A DNA stretch of 64,000 nucleotides from Geoanaerobacter sp964528055 (GCA_964528055.1 CAZGQM010000005.1:177135-241134), one strand, 5' to 3'; positions 41,097 through 50,692 are shown, counted from the stretch's first letter. Notes: a model not told the origin generated them from the sequence alone. Numbers and translations are program-made.

Positions 41097-42013
41097 ACGC
41101 GCTTGTCCTCGGAGGTAATGGCTTTATAGGCTCCCATCTAGTTGACAGGTTGATCGCCGAGGGACATAATGTGCGTGTCTATGACAAGTATGAGGAGTAT
41201 TTCAGGAAACCTCTGCCAGGAGTTGATTATCGGTTTGGTGAGTTTGGAAATAGAGGACTACTGGCGGATGCACTTAAAGGTATAGAAGTTGTATTTCATC
41301 TCATTAGTACTTCAAATCCCGGCACATCCAATGATGACCCCGTGTTCGATGTTCAGTCGAATGTTGTCGATTCACTATTTCTGCTGGAAAAATGCGTCGA
41401 GATTGGCACGAAGAAGATGGTGTATGTCTCGAGCGGTGGTACGGTCTATGGCTCCCCTTCAACGCTCCCGGTTCCAGAAACCCATTCAACCGAACCGATG
41501 TGCTCTTACGGGATCAGTAAGCTGACCACCGAGAAGTATCTGGCACTTTATAAGTTACTGAAACGCCTTGAGTATGTCGTAGTCAGGCCATCCAATGCTT
41601 TCGGACCACGTCAAAATCCGACTTCGATTCAGGGAGCTATACCAGTTTTCCTGAGCAAGATTGTGCATAACGAGGCCATTGAGGTTTGGGGTGACGGTAG
41701 CGTGATACGTGATTACGTGTATGTTGATGACTTGGTTGACGGCATATATCGGGCTGCAGTGCATTCTGCACCGTCTAGTATTTACAACCTTGGCAGTGGA
41801 GTGGGGTTGTCGTTGAAAGAGATAGTGGCATCGATTCGCAGGGTTGTGGATCAGGACTTCACAGTCCGCTATACGGAAAAACGCGTATTTGATGTTCCAG
41901 CGATCTATCTCGATATTACGCGGGCAGGGAGTGAATTGGGGTGGAAGCCAATGACCACTCTTGATAAAGGCATTCTCAGGACATGGCAGTTTATTCTCGG
42001 ACAGACAGAGTAG
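41093..42013 (+). CDS. NAD-dependent nucleotide-sugar epimerase (UDP-glucose 4-epimerase-like)
   Basis: A 306-residue extended SDR. The NAD loop is LGGNGFIGSHL. The catalytic line has SSGGTVYG and MCSYGISKLTTEKY (YxxxK). VVRPSNAFGPRQNP and WGDGSVIRDYVYVDDLV are typical of GalE-like epimerases. It supplies a nucleotide sugar for the repeat unit; C4-epimerisation is the likeliest reaction but not proven. The ATG at 41093 overlaps the SPASM gene stop. An upstream in-frame ATG would add 12 residues before the conserved start and is rejected. Confidence 0.88.
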   Translation: MNALVLGGNGFIGSHLVDRLIAEGHNVRVYDKYEEYFRKPLPGVDYRFGEFGNRGLLADALKGIEVVFHLISTSNPGTSNDDPVFDVQSNVVDSLFLLEKCVEIGTKKMVYVSSGGTVYGSPSTLPVPETHSTEPMCSYGISKLTTEKYLALYKLLKRLEYVVVRPSNAFGPRQNPTSIQGAIPVFLSKIVHNEAIEVWGDGSVIRDYVYVDDLVDGIYRAAVHSAPSSIYNLGSGVGLSLKEIVASIRRVVDQDFTVRYTEKRVFDVPAIYLDITRAGSELGWKPMTTLDKGILRTWQFILGQTE

Positions 42014-42035
42014 CAGGCTGTATTCGCGGAAGATA

Positions 42036-43175
42036 ATGAAAGATACTATCTCGGGAAAAATCACAGTAATGCACCTTATCCATACCATGGCGTACGGAGG
42101 GATCGAAACCGTAGTCCTTAACTGGTTGAAGTGCATGGATAGGAAGCGCTTCAATATTGTACTTGTCTGTTTTGCAAATCCTGGCGGAACCGAAGATCCT
42201 TTTGTATCGGCTGCTCAAGCTTTGGGCTTCTCTGTGGAAAAGATCCCTTGGGGTAATGGAAAGCCGGTTATCAAGGCAGCCAAAGCAGCGGCCGGAATCA
42301 GCAGAAAACACGGTGTCGACATTATTCACACCCATAACTGTTATGCGGATCTGGTGGGTCTGGTTACTCGGTGGATTGTCCATACAAAGATCATCACCAC
42401 TGTCTATGTCTGGGCCGATCTAGGGTGGAAGCGGAATTTGATCCAGTTTATAAACAAAATCGTCGTGCGGCGATTTGACTGCATCAGCGCCCATTGCCGG
42501 GAAACTTACGAGCAAACGAAATCCTTCATTGATTCCCGGAAGCTTAAACTCTTGATCTGCGGATTCGAGGGAAACGCTTTCGTCATTACTGAAGAGTCGC
42601 GCAAGGCTGCCCGGATAGCAGAAAACCTCTCTCCCAACACACCTGTACTAATAAATATTGCCCGTCTTTACCCGGAAAAGGCACACGACATGCTCTTGGA
42701 ATGTTTCCAGGAGGTTGTTAAGGAGACCACTGAAGCCAGGTTGCTGATCTATGGGGTGGGACCTCTGGAAGCCGAGCTCAAGGACCTATGCCATAAGCTC
42801 GGTATGGATGATTATGTGGTTTTTAAAGGATTTGTATCTGATCTTGGCCATGTATTAAGCATCGGCGATGTTCAGTTACACCCCTCATACATGGAGGGGG
42901 TGCCTTTGGCGGTTTGCTCTGGTATGGCGGCTGGACTCCCGATTGTTGCCTCTGATGTCGGGGGGATAAAGGAAGTAATCATCGACGGCGAAACGGGAAG
43001 CCTTATCCCTCGCAATGATCGGAAAGCCTTTGTCCGGGAAACGGTTCGCCTTGTGAGGGATTTGCCTTTACGCCGCAGGCTTGGAGATTCTGCCAAACGA
43101 TTCATCAATGAAGACTATTCGCTCTCTAAAGCTGTTGCAGCAGTGGAAAAGACTTACGAAGAAATGATGTCATGA
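42036..43175 (+). CDS. Glycosyltransferase family 4
   Basis: A 379-residue GT-B enzyme. The acceptor-side N-terminus has HLIHTMAYGGIETVVLNWL, the usual glycine-rich GT4 entry. The donor-binding half has NIARLYPEKAHDMLLE, then HPSYMEGVPLAVCSGMAAGLPIV, where the E of MEG stands in the EX7E motif. It transfers a sugar from a nucleotide donor with retention of configuration. I use the ATG at 42036 because GCGGAAG precedes it and because the earlier 25 residues are not GT-like. It overlaps the next GT4 gene by four bases. Confidence 0.88.
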   Translation: MKDTISGKITVMHLIHTMAYGGIETVVLNWLKCMDRKRFNIVLVCFANPGGTEDPFVSAAQALGFSVEKIPWGNGKPVIKAAKAAAGISRKHGVDIIHTHNCYADLVGLVTRWIVHTKIITTVYVWADLGWKRNLIQFINKIVVRRFDCISAHCRETYEQTKSFIDSRKLKLLICGFEGNAFVITEESRKAARIAENLSPNTPVLINIARLYPEKAHDMLLECFQEVVKETTEARLLIYGVGPLEAELKDLCHKLGMDDYVVFKGFVSDLGHVLSIGDVQLHPSYMEGVPLAVCSGMAAGLPIVASDVGGIKEVIIDGETGSLIPRNDRKAFVRETVRLVRDLPLRRRLGDSAKRFINEDYSLSKAVAAVEKTYEEMMS

Positions 43176-44290
43176 AGATAGGCATGTTTGTCGTGATGGC
43201 CGGTACCAATGCCGGAGGTCCAGAGGTTTACGAGGTCAATTTACTGCGGCATCTTGCCCTCATCGACCATGAAAATGAATATCATATCTTCTGCCTTAGT
43301 GAGGCTGCACGCAATGCCATAGGTGTGATACAGGAGAATTTCATCTTTCATGTGCTGAAACCGGCCAACAGGTGGATCAGTATCCCAGTGTCACTGCCGA
43401 TTGGGCTGGCACGTTTCGGGGTTGATTTCTTCCATGCGACTTTTACTCCTCCTCCTTTGGCGTCGAAGGAATACCTGTTCACCCATCACTGCTTCAGCAC
43501 CTTTAGCCATCCTGAGTTCTACGACTCGTCCACACTGCTGCGGCTGAACAGGCTGATCAAGACCGGCCTCGAAAAAAGCTGCGCCTGTGTCTGTGTTTCC
43601 GAGTTTGTCATGCAAAAGACTCTCGATAAATTCGAATTGCCCAAAGAGAGGTTTAAAGTAGTCTACAACGGCATTAGCAATTGTTTCCGCCCTCTAGATG
43701 AACTACTCAGAACGAGAGTTCTGAAGGAGCGCTACAATATCGATTTCCCGTATTTTCTGTACATCGGAAAACTCGACCCTCGCAAGAACATTGGTCGAAT
43801 TGTAGAGGCTTTTTCCATCTTCAGGCAGGAGACCGGTAGTGACTGGAAACTACTCCTTGTCGGTAAGCGGACGCGCCTTATGGATGACCTTGATTCAATC
43901 ATCCGTCGGAATGGGCTTTCAGAACAGGTCATTCAGCTCGGGTACATTGCCAATGAAGATCTACCGGCGCTCTATGGAGAGGCAAGAGGATTCATATTCC
44001 CATCAATTTGTGAAGGATTCGGTATTCCGGTAATTGAGGCAATGGCATGTGGAACTCCCGTAATCACCTCGAACTGCTCCTCATTACCGGAAGTCACTGC
44101 AGGTGCTGCACTGCTGGTTGATCCGTATGATGTAAGCGCGATTGCTCATGAGATGCAGAGACTGTATGATGACGGAAGCCTGACTGAGACCCTTCGATCA
44201 CGGGGACTCCACCGGGCAAAATATTTTTCATGGGAAAAAACAGCGACTCAGACACTCACAGCATACCGTGAGATCGAAAATCTCGTGTAA
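43172..44290 (+). CDS. Glycosyltransferase family 4 (mannosyltransferase-like)
   Basis: A 372-residue GT-B enzyme. N-terminal GGPEVYEVNLLRHL is the acceptor-side entry. The donor half has YIGKLDPRKNIGRIVEAF, LGYIANEDLPALYGEARGFIFPSICEGFGIPVIEAMACGTPVI, an intact EX7E motif. Sequences like this are often mannosyl- or rhamnosyltransferases, but the donor cannot be set. The ATGA overlap with the previous GT4 gene indicates coupled translation. The export lipoprotein gene follows 23 bases later. Confidence 0.88.
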   Translation: MKIGMFVVMAGTNAGGPEVYEVNLLRHLALIDHENEYHIFCLSEAARNAIGVIQENFIFHVLKPANRWISIPVSLPIGLARFGVDFFHATFTPPPLASKEYLFTHHCFSTFSHPEFYDSSTLLRLNRLIKTGLEKSCACVCVSEFVMQKTLDKFELPKERFKVVYNGISNCFRPLDELLRTRVLKERYNIDFPYFLYIGKLDPRKNIGRIVEAFSIFRQETGSDWKLLLVGKRTRLMDDLDSIIRRNGLSEQVIQLGYIANEDLPALYGEARGFIFPSICEGFGIPVIEAMACGTPVITSNCSSLPEVTAGAALLVDPYDVSAIAHEMQRLYDDGSLTETLRSRGLHRAKYFSWEKTATQTLTAYREIENLV

Positions 44291-44313
44291 TCGTTTTTTG
44301 GAGGGTGGTACCA

Positions 44314-45039
44314 ATGATTTCAAGTGTGCGAATTCCGTTCCTTCTTCTTTTGTTGCTTACCTGCGGCTGTACCACGGTGAGTGTTTGGAACAAAGATTCC
44401 GCTGGCCAGCCGGTAGTAATCAAGGAGGAAAAAATTCCTCGTTACACAATCCAGCCGGGCGATCTGTTGGAAGTCAAGATATTCAATGTGCCGGAACTGA
44501 ATGAAGCGGTACGGGTTTACCCTGACGGCAGTGTAAGTATCAGGCTCATTGGTAATATTGAAGCTGCTGGAATGACACTGCCAGAATTCGAAAAGACATT
44601 AACGGATCGTCTGAGGGAAAAGGTAGTGAATCCGGAAGTTACGGTATTTGTCAGAGAATTCGCTAATATGAGAGCTTTTGTAGGGGGCGAAGTCGAAAGG
44701 CCGCAGGCAATTCCTCTTACAGGCAAAACAGACCTACTACAGGCCATTCTAACGGTAGGTGGTTCCAAGAGCACTGCCAATCTCGATTCGGTCATACTGA
44801 TACGTCGGGGTATCGACAACGTCGTAAAGGGTGAAGTGGTAAACCTCGCAGCCTACATCAAGGGTATTCCAGGTGCGGAAAACAGGGTGCTTTTACCTAA
44901 TGATGTTATTGTAGTCCCGAAAACTGGCATTGCGGAGGTCAACCTTTACGTAGATCAGTACATTAACAAGCTAATACCTAATCAGGTTTCATTCCCGTTT
45001 ATGTACAACCTGAATCCAAACGTGAAAATCCAACAGTGA
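44314..45039 (+). CDS. Wza-type polysaccharide export lipoprotein
   Basis: A 241-residue protein. The signal peptide ends in a lipobox, LLTCGC, so it should be an outer-membrane lipoprotein. The Poly_export domain is clear: YTIQPGDLLEVKIFNVPEL and VYPDGSVSIRLIGNIEAAG. It is followed by one or two SLBB repeats (MRAFVGGEVERPQAIPL; LLQAILTVGG). Members form the outer-membrane channel for capsule and extracellular polysaccharide. The ATG at 44314 is eight bases after GGAGGG; an in-frame GTG at 44305 overlaps that site and is rejected. It is the last gene before a terminator. It is shorter than Wza itself, as usual in this branch. Confidence 0.9.
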   Translation: MISSVRIPFLLLLLLTCGCTTVSVWNKDSAGQPVVIKEEKIPRYTIQPGDLLEVKIFNVPELNEAVRVYPDGSVSIRLIGNIEAAGMTLPEFEKTLTDRLREKVVNPEVTVFVREFANMRAFVGGEVERPQAIPLTGKTDLLQAILTVGGSKSTANLDSVILIRRGIDNVVKGEVVNLAAYIKGIPGAENRVLLPNDVIVVPKTGIAEVNLYVDQYINKLIPNQVSFPFMYNLNPNVKIQQ

Positions 45040-45070
45040 GAATACATATAATGTAATCTAACGTAGTGAA

Positions 45071-45102
45071 AAAGCCTTGAGAAATCGAGGCTTTCATTTT
45101 TT
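45071..45102 (+). terminator. Rho-independent terminator ending the rightward polysaccharide unit
   Basis: AAAGCCTTGA pairs with TCGAGGCTTT (one G-U pair) around GAAA, followed by CA and a run of T. It lies 32 bases after the export lipoprotein stop and isolates the unit from mutL. Confidence 0.88.
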
Positions 45103-45189
45103 GTTTGTCCAAATATATTTTCCCATGGTCTGGTTCAATGGATGACACGTGTGCTATTATGTACCGGTTATTTGCAGATGAGGTGATAC

Positions 45190-46998
45190 ATGGCAAACCG
45201 AATAAAAATTCTGTCTGAAAATCTTGCGAACAAGATAGCAGCCGGTGAAGTGGTAGAACGTCCTGCGGCTGTGGTAAAGGAACTGGTAGAGAACTCAATC
45301 GATGCCGGTGCGCGTGATATCGTTGTTGAAATAAGGGGTGGCGGAAAGCGGCTCATACGTGTGAGCGATGATGGTTGCGGGATGTCGCATGAGGACGCCT
45401 TGCTCGCCCTGGAACGTCACGCAACCAGTAAACTGGTCACTGAAAAGGATCTGGAGGCCATTCAAACACTTGGATTCCGTGGTGAGGCAATCCCTTCTAT
45501 AGCTTCAGTGGCTCGCTTCACTCTGTCGACTCGTGAACGTGAAAATGTGGAGGGTACAGAAATTTATGTTGAGGGTGGAAGGATCGTTTCGGTAAAGGCA
45601 TGTGGGATGGCCTGTGGGACAGTCATAGAGGTACGAAACCTCTTCTTCAATACACCTGCGCGTCTCAAATTCATGCGAAGTGCCGAGACAGAGGCAGGTC
45701 ATGTGGGGGAAATCCTCACCAGGTTGGCGATCTCGCGTCCTGATATCCGATTCACATACCTCTGCGACGGTAAAACCCAGTTCCGTGGCTTGGAAGGTGA
45801 TCTCTCCTCCCGCGTGAGTACTTTCTTCGGGTTGTCGGCCATGGGCAATCTCTGGCCTCTGGAACAGGGTGACGGCTCATTCTCTCTGAAAGGTCTTGTC
45901 AGTGAGCCTGCATTGAGCCGTTCCACAGCCACTGGCATTTATACCTACATAAATGGGCGGTTCATCCGTGACCGAGTGGTGCAGCATGCCATCCTTCAGG
46001 CCTACCGGGGGGTGCTGGAAAAGGGCCGCTATCCGGTAACTGCACTCTTCATAGAACTTCCCGTAAGCGATCTTGATGTCAATGTACATCCGACAAAACA
46101 TGAAGTAAGGTTTCGAGAGCAGGGGAGGGTGCATGATTCAATACAGGCTGCAGTGGGAAAACTTCTCAGTTCTGCCCCCTGGGTAAGAAGGAACTCCGGA
46201 AAGTCCGATATGTCGGATACTCCAGCGGGCGAGCGTATAGTTACTGTTAGTGAGGCCCTTACCCGTTATGGCTCTCTCCCCTGCCAGAAGCAGACGCTGG
46301 TTTTTGCACCGCAGACAACGGCATCACCCCATGCTTTTCAGCAGCTCTCTGAGGGCTCCGGATATGAAGAGACAGCTGAGGGAATAACGACGAGCGGATA
46401 TTTTTCATCTCTTACGGTACTCGGACAGTTCAATGCCATGTACATTCTCTGTCAGGACGGTCACGATCTCATACTGATTGATCAGCACGCCGCTCATGAG
46501 CGGATTGCCTTCCAGAACCTCCGTTTGCAGCACAAGCAATGCGGTGTGGAAAGTCAGGGCCTGCTTTTTCCTGAGACAATCGATCTTTCTTTTGTTGATA
46601 CTGCTGCTGTCCGGGAGCATGGCCCGGATATCATGAAACTCGGTTTCGATCTTGAAAATTTCGGCGGCATGACCCACGCGTTAAAAGGAGTTCCCCGGCT
46701 TCTTGCCCATACCGATTATCGCAGGGCACTCCTCGACATACTTTCCGAACTGGTGCAGCTTTCACGGAGTTCAGCCGCAGACGAGAGTGCAGACGAGCTT
46801 CTGGCCAGGATTGCCTGCCATAGCGTGGTTCGTGGTAGCCACCCCCTTTCATCACAGGAGATCAGGAGCCTGTTGCTCCAGATGGATCAGACCGATTTTG
46901 CCGCGACTTGCCCTCACGGCAGACCGGTCCTCGGAAAGATTACTCTGGGTGAAATCGAGAAGATGTTCAAACGCCCAAAGAGCGTTACCGGGGCCTGA
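45190..46998 (+). CDS. mutL: DNA mismatch repair protein MutL
   Basis: A 602-residue protein. The GHKL ATPase N-terminus shows KIAAGEVVERPAAVVKELVENSIDAGA, DDGCGM and LGFRGEAIPSIASV. LDVNVHPTKHEVRF marks the end of the conserved ATPase/transducer half. The C-terminal dimer domain includes IDQHAAHERI and ACHSVVRGSHPLS. I do not see a clear DQHA-x2-E-x4-E endonuclease motif in full, although DQHAAHERI is its usual core. It links MutS mismatch recognition to strand removal. GAGG is before the ATG. miaA follows three bases after the stop, and hfq after that, a common order. Confidence 0.96.
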   Translation: MANRIKILSENLANKIAAGEVVERPAAVVKELVENSIDAGARDIVVEIRGGGKRLIRVSDDGCGMSHEDALLALERHATSKLVTEKDLEAIQTLGFRGEAIPSIASVARFTLSTRERENVEGTEIYVEGGRIVSVKACGMACGTVIEVRNLFFNTPARLKFMRSAETEAGHVGEILTRLAISRPDIRFTYLCDGKTQFRGLEGDLSSRVSTFFGLSAMGNLWPLEQGDGSFSLKGLVSEPALSRSTATGIYTYINGRFIRDRVVQHAILQAYRGVLEKGRYPVTALFIELPVSDLDVNVHPTKHEVRFREQGRVHDSIQAAVGKLLSSAPWVRRNSGKSDMSDTPAGERIVTVSEALTRYGSLPCQKQTLVFAPQTTASPHAFQQLSEGSGYEETAEGITTSGYFSSLTVLGQFNAMYILCQDGHDLILIDQHAAHERIAFQNLRLQHKQCGVESQGLLFPETIDLSFVDTAAVREHGPDIMKLGFDLENFGGMTHALKGVPRLLAHTDYRRALLDILSELVQLSRSSAADESADELLARIACHSVVRGSHPLSSQEIRSLLLQMDQTDFAATCPHGRPVLGKITLGEIEKMFKRPKSVTGA

Positions 46999-47001
46999 GC
47001 G

Positions 47002-47937
47002 ATGACATCCCTTTCAGCAGGCAGGATTCGGCTTCTGGTGATTCAGGGACCGACCGCTTCAGGTAAGACCGAACTGGCGCTGCGTATTGCTGAAGAGATC
47101 GGCGGGGAGATCATAAATGCAGATTCCATGCAGGTTTACCGCGGGATGGACATCGGTACTGCCAAACCTTCTGATGAGCAGCGACTGAGAATTCCTCATC
47201 ATCTTGTCGATATAGTCGATCCGGATCTGAACTTTACGGCAAACCACTTTCGCCAAGAGGCGAAACGAGCCATTGACGACATTGTGAGTCGCGGTAGAAA
47301 ACCGATTGTTGTCGGAGGTACAGGCCTCTATATCAGAGCGCTCATAAAGGGTCTGGTCGATGCCCCTGCTGCTGATGAGGCCTACCGCGCGGAACTTCAG
47401 GAAATTGCCGCCAGGGAAGGTGGCGAGGCGATCCTCTATAGACTTGCAGCAGTTGATCCAGTCACAGCATCTATTCTCCATCCCAATGATCACGTCAGGA
47501 TCGTAAGGGCTCTGGAGGTGCACCGCCACTGCGGCAGGCCGGTTTCCGAGATGAGAGAGAGTCACGGTTTCAGCCTGGATGATTACCTCACTCTTAAAAT
47601 GGGGATACATGTAGAGAGGCATGAACTTTATCGAAGAATCGATTGCCGTGTGGACCGTATGATGGCTGACGGATTTATAGACGAAGTCAGAAGGCTTTTG
47701 TTGTTAGGGTATTCGACAGATAATAAGGCCATGAAATCAATAGGTTATAGCGAGATTTGCTCATTTGTCAAGGGTGAGTTCCCCCTTGAGGAGGCTGTCA
47801 GGTTGATCAAACGTAATACCCGTCACTATGCCAAGCGTCAGGAGACCTGGTTCAGAAGAGACCCCGAAATTTCATGGGTTGAATATCCGGAAACATTTGA
47901 TATTATCATAAACCATGTAAATGTATTTTTTGATTAA
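47002..47937 (+). CDS. miaA: tRNA dimethylallyltransferase
   Basis: A 311-residue enzyme that adds a dimethylallyl group to A37 of tRNAs reading UNN codons. The P-loop GPTASGKTELAL and the following INADSMQVYRGMDIGTAKP are diagnostic. VGGTGLYIRAL and the C-terminal NTRHYAKRQETWFRRD complete the family signature. Cytoplasmic. The gene sits between mutL and hfq, with 12 bases to hfq, so the three are likely one transcript. Confidence 0.96.
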   Translation: MTSLSAGRIRLLVIQGPTASGKTELALRIAEEIGGEIINADSMQVYRGMDIGTAKPSDEQRLRIPHHLVDIVDPDLNFTANHFRQEAKRAIDDIVSRGRKPIVVGGTGLYIRALIKGLVDAPAADEAYRAELQEIAAREGGEAILYRLAAVDPVTASILHPNDHVRIVRALEVHRHCGRPVSEMRESHGFSLDDYLTLKMGIHVERHELYRRIDCRVDRMMADGFIDEVRRLLLLGYSTDNKAMKSIGYSEICSFVKGEFPLEEAVRLIKRNTRHYAKRQETWFRRDPEISWVEYPETFDIIINHVNVFFD

Positions 47938-47949
47938 AGGAGCGTTTTT

Positions 47950-48174
47950 ATGGCCAAGGCACCATTCAATATTCAGGATCAGTATCTGAACCAGTCCCGG
48001 AAGGAGCGGGTTAAGATCATTGTCAGACTTATGACCGGTGATTCCATGGAGGGTTATATAAAATCCTTTGACAATTTTTCTGTCCTGATGGAGGTCCAAG
48101 GTGACATCCTGATCTACAAGCATTCCATTGCCACCATCACCTCGGTGGACGGCAACTTCAGGCTGCACCAGTAA
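47950..48174 (+). CDS. hfq: RNA chaperone Hfq
   Basis: A 74-residue Sm-like protein. The Sm1 region (NIQDQYLNQSRKERVKIIV) and Sm2 signature YKHSIATI (YKHAI in Escherichia coli) are present, with Gln8-type proximal-face residues in NIQDQ. The acidic C-terminal tail of the enterobacterial form is absent; it ends at NFRLHQ. It forms hexamers that pair small RNAs with messages. AAAGGAG stands a few bases before the ATG. A strong hairpin follows the stop. Confidence 0.95.
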   Translation: MAKAPFNIQDQYLNQSRKERVKIIVRLMTGDSMEGYIKSFDNFSVLMEVQGDILIYKHSIATITSVDGNFRLHQ

Positions 48175-48199
48175 CAATGGTGTCGCCACTAACGTAGTA

Positions 48200-48234
48200 C
48201 GCGAAGGGCGGCCTTATGGTCGCCCTTCGCGTTT
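48200..48234 (+). terminator. Hairpin after hfq, probable terminator
   Basis: CGCGAAGGGCG (48200-48210) pairs perfectly with CGCCCTTCGCG (48221-48231). Three further pairs inside (one G-U) leave a TTAT loop. Only three T follow, so it may stop transcription weakly or protect the hfq message end. Confidence 0.6.
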
Positions 48235-48244
48235 AGGGATACTC

Positions 48245-49327
48245 ATGCATAACCGTCAACTGATAGTTTCTGCAGTCATTATTTCGACTGTCATTTCAGC
48301 AGCTTTTCTCTGCTCCTGGCTCTCGGCCATTCTTCTGCCCCTCTTCCTGGCGTTTATCATAGCCTATATCCTTGACCCGGCCGTAAGTTACGTCGAGCAG
48401 AGAGGCCTCTCGCGACCGCTGGCTATCGCGCTGGTACTTATGCTTATCATACTGATTGTCGTCACTGTCGGCTATTTTTTCACAGAGGCACTTCGTCGGG
48501 AGCTGCAGACAATGCAAGGGCTGCTCCCTGACTATGCAGGACGCCTCTATGCCCTTATCCCACACCAGGCTAAGGTTTATTTCGACATAGAGACTCCGGA
48601 AAAGGTCTATAGCCGCATCAACGGAGCCATAGCCACCCTGCGCGCCTTGCCGATGGGGGTCTACCGCGATACATTCCTCGTTGTACAGAAGGCCTTTGCC
48701 AGCACCTTGTCTCTGGTCATTACTCTTCTTGGTTATTTCATTATCCCGGTATATCTTTATTATTTTCTCAAGGATCTTCCTAAGATGCGTCCCGGTATTC
48801 TGGAACTGGTGCCGATCCGACGGCGAGAGGGGATCAATGCGTTGTTCGGCGAGATTCATGGTACCCTCGGGGCCTTCATCCGGGGCCAGCTTCTGGTCTG
48901 TCTGGTACTTGCGGTACTTTACAGCATCGGACTCTGGTGTATAGGGATCGATCTGGCGCTGCTGATAGGTTCCCTTGCCGGACTTGCCTTCATAATCCCC
49001 TATCTGGGGACCCTGATCGGTATCGTTCTTTCCATGCTGATGGCGCTCCTCAAGTTTCAGGATATCCTCCATCCGCTCCTCTGTCTTGGCTGGTTTGCCC
49101 TGGTGCAGGCGGTTGAGGGAGGGGTGATCACGCCGAAAATAGTCGGTGAGACCGTTGGCCTCCACCCTCTGATTATCATGCTGGCGCTGCTTGTCGGTGG
49201 GCAGGTCGGTGGAATCTTCGGGATGCTTCTGGCCGTTCCGATGACCGCAGTCCTCAATGTCTTTGGCCGTGCTCTGCTTTCCCGATACCGAGAATCGCGT
49301 TTCTTCAGAGAGGGGGAGCGTGAGTGA
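48245..49327 (+). CDS. AI-2E/PerM-family membrane transporter
   Basis: A 360-residue inner-membrane protein with about seven to eight membrane segments. The family pattern is clear: LLPLFLAFIIAYILDPAVSYVEQRG near the start, then the amphipathic middle, and GLAFIIPYLGTLIG and VVGGQVGGIFGMLLAVPMTAVL-like lines near the end. Members were named for autoinducer-2 export, but most have other or unknown substrates. I start at the ATG at 48245 (AGGGA seven bases before); the open frame upstream runs into hfq. Its stop overlaps the GTG of the next gene. Confidence 0.87.
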   Translation: MHNRQLIVSAVIISTVISAAFLCSWLSAILLPLFLAFIIAYILDPAVSYVEQRGLSRPLAIALVLMLIILIVVTVGYFFTEALRRELQTMQGLLPDYAGRLYALIPHQAKVYFDIETPEKVYSRINGAIATLRALPMGVYRDTFLVVQKAFASTLSLVITLLGYFIIPVYLYYFLKDLPKMRPGILELVPIRRREGINALFGEIHGTLGAFIRGQLLVCLVLAVLYSIGLWCIGIDLALLIGSLAGLAFIIPYLGTLIGIVLSMLMALLKFQDILHPLLCLGWFALVQAVEGGVITPKIVGETVGLHPLIIMLALLVGGQVGGIFGMLLAVPMTAVLNVFGRALLSRYRESRFFREGERE

Positions 49328-50664
49328 AAGGGCTATTGATTGAAGATGTCGTACCGGGGAGTCTTGGAGGCGAACAGGGGATAACTCCGGGAGACAGGCT
49401 GATCGCCATAGACGGTCATCGAGTGCGAGACCTCATCGACTACCACTACTGGAGTGATGCAGGCGAGCTACTCCTGGAGGTGGAAAAGCAGGACGGATCG
49501 CACTGGGAGTGCGAAGTTGTCGGTGCGGACGAAGAGCCTCTCGGGTTGATTTTCCAGGCTCCGCAGCCGGCCAGGTGCCGCAATGCCTGTCTCTTCTGTT
49601 TTGTTCATCAGCTACCCAAGGGCTTACGTAAGCCGCTTTACGTCAAAGATGAGGACTACCGGCTTTCATTCCTCTGCGGCAATTATGTCACTTTGGCAAA
49701 CGCCACAAAGGCAGATCTTGCGAGGATCATCCGGCTCGGTCTTTCACCACTCTACATCTCTGTCCATGCAACAGATCCTGCACTTCGCGAGCGACTGCTT
49801 GGAAGAACCGGCATCGTTCCGATCCTTCAGGTGATGCAGAAGCTTGCATCTGCACGTATCACCATGCATACCCAGATAGTCCTCTGCCCAGGTCTGAATG
49901 ACGGTGCGGCTCTGGATCAGACTGTTGCCGATCTGGCAGCACTTTACCCCCAGGTCGCCTCTCTGGCTATTGTGCCTCTAGGTTTAACAAGCCACCGGAA
50001 AGGGCTTCCCGAATTAACCCCTGTCAGTTCAGACTATTCCAGAGCGTTCATTGAGGAGTGGCAACCGCGCAGCGATAAGCTGGCAGATGATCTGGGAGAG
50101 CCGTTTCTTTTCTTAGCCGATGAATTCTATCTCAAGGCCGGGATCCCTTTCCCTCCGATTGCGACCTATGGCGAGCTGCCGCAACTTGAGAACGGTGTCG
50201 GCATGGTCCCCCTTTTCAGGGACGAGGCGGAGCAGCTTCTGCTGAAGGTAAAACCCCTGGTCGGTGGGAGCGCGACCATTGTTTCTGGCCTCTCGATGCT
50301 GCCGGTCATGGAAGAGTTTCTTGCAATACTTTCTGAAAAGAGTCGTCTGCGTCTGACTCCCATCGGTGTAGAGAACCGTCTTTTCGGGCCGAGTGTAACC
50401 GTTACCGGACTGGTTCCCGGCAGAGACATTATATATGCCTTGAAAGGACTGGAACTGGGAGATTTGCTGATACTACCCGACGTGATGTTGAAGGAGGGGG
50501 AGGGGCTTTTTCTGGATGATATGAATATCGCTGATCTTCAACGGGAGCTAGGGGTAAAGGTTGCTGTAGCGGAGAGTTCCCCGGATGGACTCTATGCGGT
50601 TCTAAGAAAGGAGTTTGGAAGGAAACGGCGAAAAGTAGCTACGGTGAAGCAGAATAGGCAGTGA
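49324..50664 (+). CDS. DUF512-family PDZ/radical SAM protein
   Basis: A 446-residue protein. A PDZ-like domain is at 1-75 (VVPGSLGGEQGITPGDRLIAIDG). Cluster cysteines follow in ARCRNACLFCFVHQLP (CxxxCxxC, about 84-91), with YISVHATDP downstream, then the DUF512 C-terminal domain. The family is widespread in anaerobes and its reaction is not established to my knowledge. It starts with GTG overlapping the previous stop (GTGA). No accessory gene beside it hints at a substrate. Confidence 0.86.
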   Translation: MKGLLIEDVVPGSLGGEQGITPGDRLIAIDGHRVRDLIDYHYWSDAGELLLEVEKQDGSHWECEVVGADEEPLGLIFQAPQPARCRNACLFCFVHQLPKGLRKPLYVKDEDYRLSFLCGNYVTLANATKADLARIIRLGLSPLYISVHATDPALRERLLGRTGIVPILQVMQKLASARITMHTQIVLCPGLNDGAALDQTVADLAALYPQVASLAIVPLGLTSHRKGLPELTPVSSDYSRAFIEEWQPRSDKLADDLGEPFLFLADEFYLKAGIPFPPIATYGELPQLENGVGMVPLFRDEAEQLLLKVKPLVGGSATIVSGLSMLPVMEEFLAILSEKSRLRLTPIGVENRLFGPSVTVTGLVPGRDIIYALKGLELGDLLILPDVMLKEGEGLFLDDMNIADLQRELGVKVAVAESSPDGLYAVLRKEFGRKRRKVATVKQNRQ

Positions 50665-50692
50665 AGAGTTGACGTAATTAATGGGTGGGTAT

